Assembly (NCBI GenBank): GCA_947095535.1
Contig: OX352773.1
Coordinates: 269,940,515-270,004,514 of the forward strand
Reading direction: 5' to 3'
Source: Poecilobothrus nobilitatus
Lineage: Eukaryota; Arthropoda; Insecta; Diptera; Dolichopodidae
Length of the DNA stretch: 64,000 nucleotides
The position numbers were made by a program, and so were the translations under genes. Position 1 is the stretch's first letter. Each line of letters opens with the position of its first letter. This document shows, in pieces, positions 62,271-64,000 of this stretch. Below the pieces are notes generated by a model. That model was given only the letters and a program-made list of their open reading frames with translations, had not been told where the DNA came from and searched no databases.

Positions 62271-63000
62271 TTTTTATACCCGTATGAACTATGTTCAAGG
62301 GTATAATAAATTTGCCATTACGTTTGTGACACCTTAAAGGAGTCGAGCTAGATATAGTGTCAAAGGTATGGATCGGCTCAGAATCGAATTCTGAGTCGAT
62401 AAGCCATGTACGTCCGTCCGTCCGCACGATAACTCAAAAAATAAAGGAGCTAGGAGGCTGAAATTTTTTTTACATCACTTTTACAAAATTGTTAGTTTTG
62501 CTATTTAACTTCAGCATTTTCGGCCGCCGGGTTCGAGTAGATGCCATACAACTTCTTTCTTTAAATGGAAATAACCCAGTGTCTATTCAATCTAGGTATC
62601 TGAAATTTTGCAAATGATGATCCAGTTTTATGGCAACAACTTCTGTAAAATTTTAAAATTTTTTTAAATGAAAATAACTCAGTATCTATTGAAGCTAGCT
62701 ATCTTAAATTTAGTGAAAAAGTGTCGAGTTGCATGCCAAAAACTTTTGTAAAATTTGATTGGTCTAAAGCAGCCGGTTCAGGCTTCTTCCATTTCTTAGA
62801 ACTTAATGAAGCTAGGCGCAATAGATTCGGGTAGCTGTCATACAACTCCACAATTTACATAAATATATCTCTATAGTTCGGTACTAAAACATCTGAATGT
62901 TTTTAAAAGATGATCAAGTTTTATAGAAACAGGATATATTACGTTCATACGGGTATCCCAGAGTTGACACAGTCTACTCTACTGCACTCTTCCTCGTTTT
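62271..63000 (+). mobile_element. Helentron/INE-1-like element, family C (full length)
   Basis: A 730-bp copy. The 5' end ATACCCGTATGAAC (62276-62289) is followed by TATGTTCAAGGGTAT, the inverted half that makes a palindrome. The 3' motif GTTCATACGGGTAT (62943-62956) is its perfect 14-bp complement. An imperfect hairpin AGAGTTGACACAGTCTACTC and CACTCTTCCTCGTTTT end the element. It has one body unit where the 35033 copy has two. It lies about 190 bp beyond the 3' end of the TSPN-like gene. Confidence 0.8.
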
Positions 63001-63153
63001 CTTTTCTATTTAAATAAATCTACTATAGTATATAAAGCAATCCATTCCTAGTGTTCAGCTATTATACTGTATAAAAAAAAAAAAATATGATTCAATACAA
63101 TTAATAAAAATAGTTTATCTTTTAAAAATTTGATACAAGCATTAATAGATACT

Positions 63154-63159
63154 TTTATT
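63154..63159 (-). promoter_or_regulatory. Putative polyadenylation signal of the TSPN-like gene
   Basis: AATAAA on the minus strand about 30 nt after the TAA stop. It is the first canonical hexamer downstream. In DNA this A+T-rich such hexamers are common, so the position, not the motif alone, supports it. Confidence 0.35.
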
Positions 63160-63188
63160 TCTTTTTCCTTTTTTAATTTAATAAATTA

Positions 63189-64000
63189 TTAATAATATTT
63201 TTTTATTAAAAGAACTATTATTCCAGATAAACTACAAAATAATATAAAACCAAATATTGATATAACTAAACTATGTTTTTCTTCATGTTGTTCATCCATA
63301 ATTGATGATACATTATAATAATCATCATTAGATTCTGTACTTTCCATACTATTATAAAATAATAAATCTTTATCTTCCGAATCACTAGCATTTATCTCTT
63401 CAGAATCAATTACATATATACTTGAATTTTTATTATGCAAAATATGTATTTTTTTATATTGATTTTCTTCAGATTCTTTTCCTTTATTATGCTGTACAAT
63501 ATCTTCACAAAATGCATATTCTGGCATTTTTGAATATCCATGAAATCGCATTTTAGATATTTTAATCTAAAAAAACAAAAATTTATATATCTACAATGTA
63601 ATTTAATAAAAGTTAATTTAAAAAAATTAAATCTCTTATATAACCATACGAGTATATTATGAATACGTGTATAAACTTACAGGAATTGATTGATTAATTT
63701 CATTATGCTTTTTTCCAATTGCTAATGTTAAATCTTTAAAGTAAGCAAACTCATTACCATTCTTTGTATTTGAATATATATTATAAATCATTGGATAACT
63801 TAATTTATTACAATCCACCCAACAGTCTATAATAGAACCAACCATATCTTGTTTTGTTTTATGCAATCCATACATAACACTATGCCATTTTCCATCAAGA
63901 AACTAAAATAAAAAAAAAAATATTTTTGAAAAAAAAAAATAAAATAAAAAATAAAAGATAAATTTAAAAAAAATCTTACATCAACAGTTTTGTTAAAATG
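63189..64000 (-). CDS. TSPN/laminin-G-like membrane protein, 3' exons (partial)
   Basis: Last three exons of a minus-strand gene that continues beyond the window. Exons are 64000-63980, 63902-63681 and 63566-63189. The introns are 77 and 114 nt, begin GTAAG and end TTTAG, and every junction is in phase 0. The first two exons read HFNKTVD, then FLDGKWHSV..., then WVDCNK. An aspartate-glycine-lysine-tryptophan-histidine turn followed by a strand ending in D-C is typical of the thrombospondin N-terminal-like (TSPN) laminin-G fold of collagens, thrombospondins and NELL proteins. The last exon has a Cys (AFCED), an acidic Ser/Asn-rich stretch with three N-glycosylation sequons (NSS, NAS, NVS), one hydrophobic span of about 22 residues (LVISIFGF to IVLLI) and the C-terminus KKYY before TAA. 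This implies a type I membrane protein with its TSPN domain outside the cytosol. KKYY fits the KKXX ER-retrieval pattern. I do not recognise the specific gene; fold and topology are inferences from motifs. Confidence 0.8.

Overview
The window is very A+T-rich eukaryotic nuclear DNA (by eye about four fifths A+T), dense in homopolymers, TA and ATT microsatellites and decayed interspersed repeats. Short introns in the one clear gene and repeats with the end structure of the Drosophila INE-1/DINE-1 family suggest a fly (Diptera), probably a brachyceran with an expanded genome. I cannot name the species. No bacterial, phage, organellar or viral genes are seen, and almost every short ORF is chance or lies inside a repeat.

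The only gene supported with confidence is at the right edge, on the minus strand (63189-64000, continuing off the window). Three phase-0 exons encode the end of a laminin-G/TSPN-like domain, an acidic Ser/Asn-rich stretch, one membrane span and a C-terminal KKYY. Two weaker single-exon candidates on the plus strand (10344-10450 and 27418-27517) stand out as G+C islands or behind strong splice-acceptor-like sequence. They may be exons of a gene whose long introns make up the window.

The rest is a repeat landscape. (1) Four families of Helentron/INE-1-like non-autonomous elements, here called A, B, C and D, share one plan: a palindromic 5' end, a third inverted copy of that motif near the 3' end, a 3' hairpin, and a terminus reading CTTGTTTT or CTCGTTTT. 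A: 5346-6630, 12601-14172, 48745-48972, 49296-50850, 56188-57124. B: 4072-4626, 9225-9440, 11186-12480, 18660-18732, 20553-23140 (nested), 24540-25240, 28540-28875, 30560-30685. C: 23365-23600, 23690-23850, 26310-26860, 29012-29652, 35033-35936, 62271-63000. D: 32356-33085. The B copy at 20677-22958 contains a 477-bp tandem array. (2) A tRNA-derived SINE family has four copies (1531, 25861, 40441, 41836), and a separate tRNA-like element lies near 31.55 kb. (3) A foldback/MULE-like family (39691-39855, 45186-45500, 59424-60177, remnant near 1.1 kb) has 9-10 bp target-site duplications. (4) Three or four decayed non-LTR retrotransposon reverse-transcriptase fragments occur at 46.4-47.2, 48.99-49.3, 60.6-61.0 and perhaps 61.33-61.5 kb. 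(5) Unclassified repeats lie at 6.84-7.26 and 52.96-53.34 kb (one family), 8.03-9.0 kb (143-bp tandem units) and 38.02-38.40 kb.

Most of the transposons are non-autonomous and no intact transposase, helicase or reverse transcriptase is present, so the window is a passive record of insertions. The freshest-looking event is the insertion of the tandem-array B element into an older B copy.
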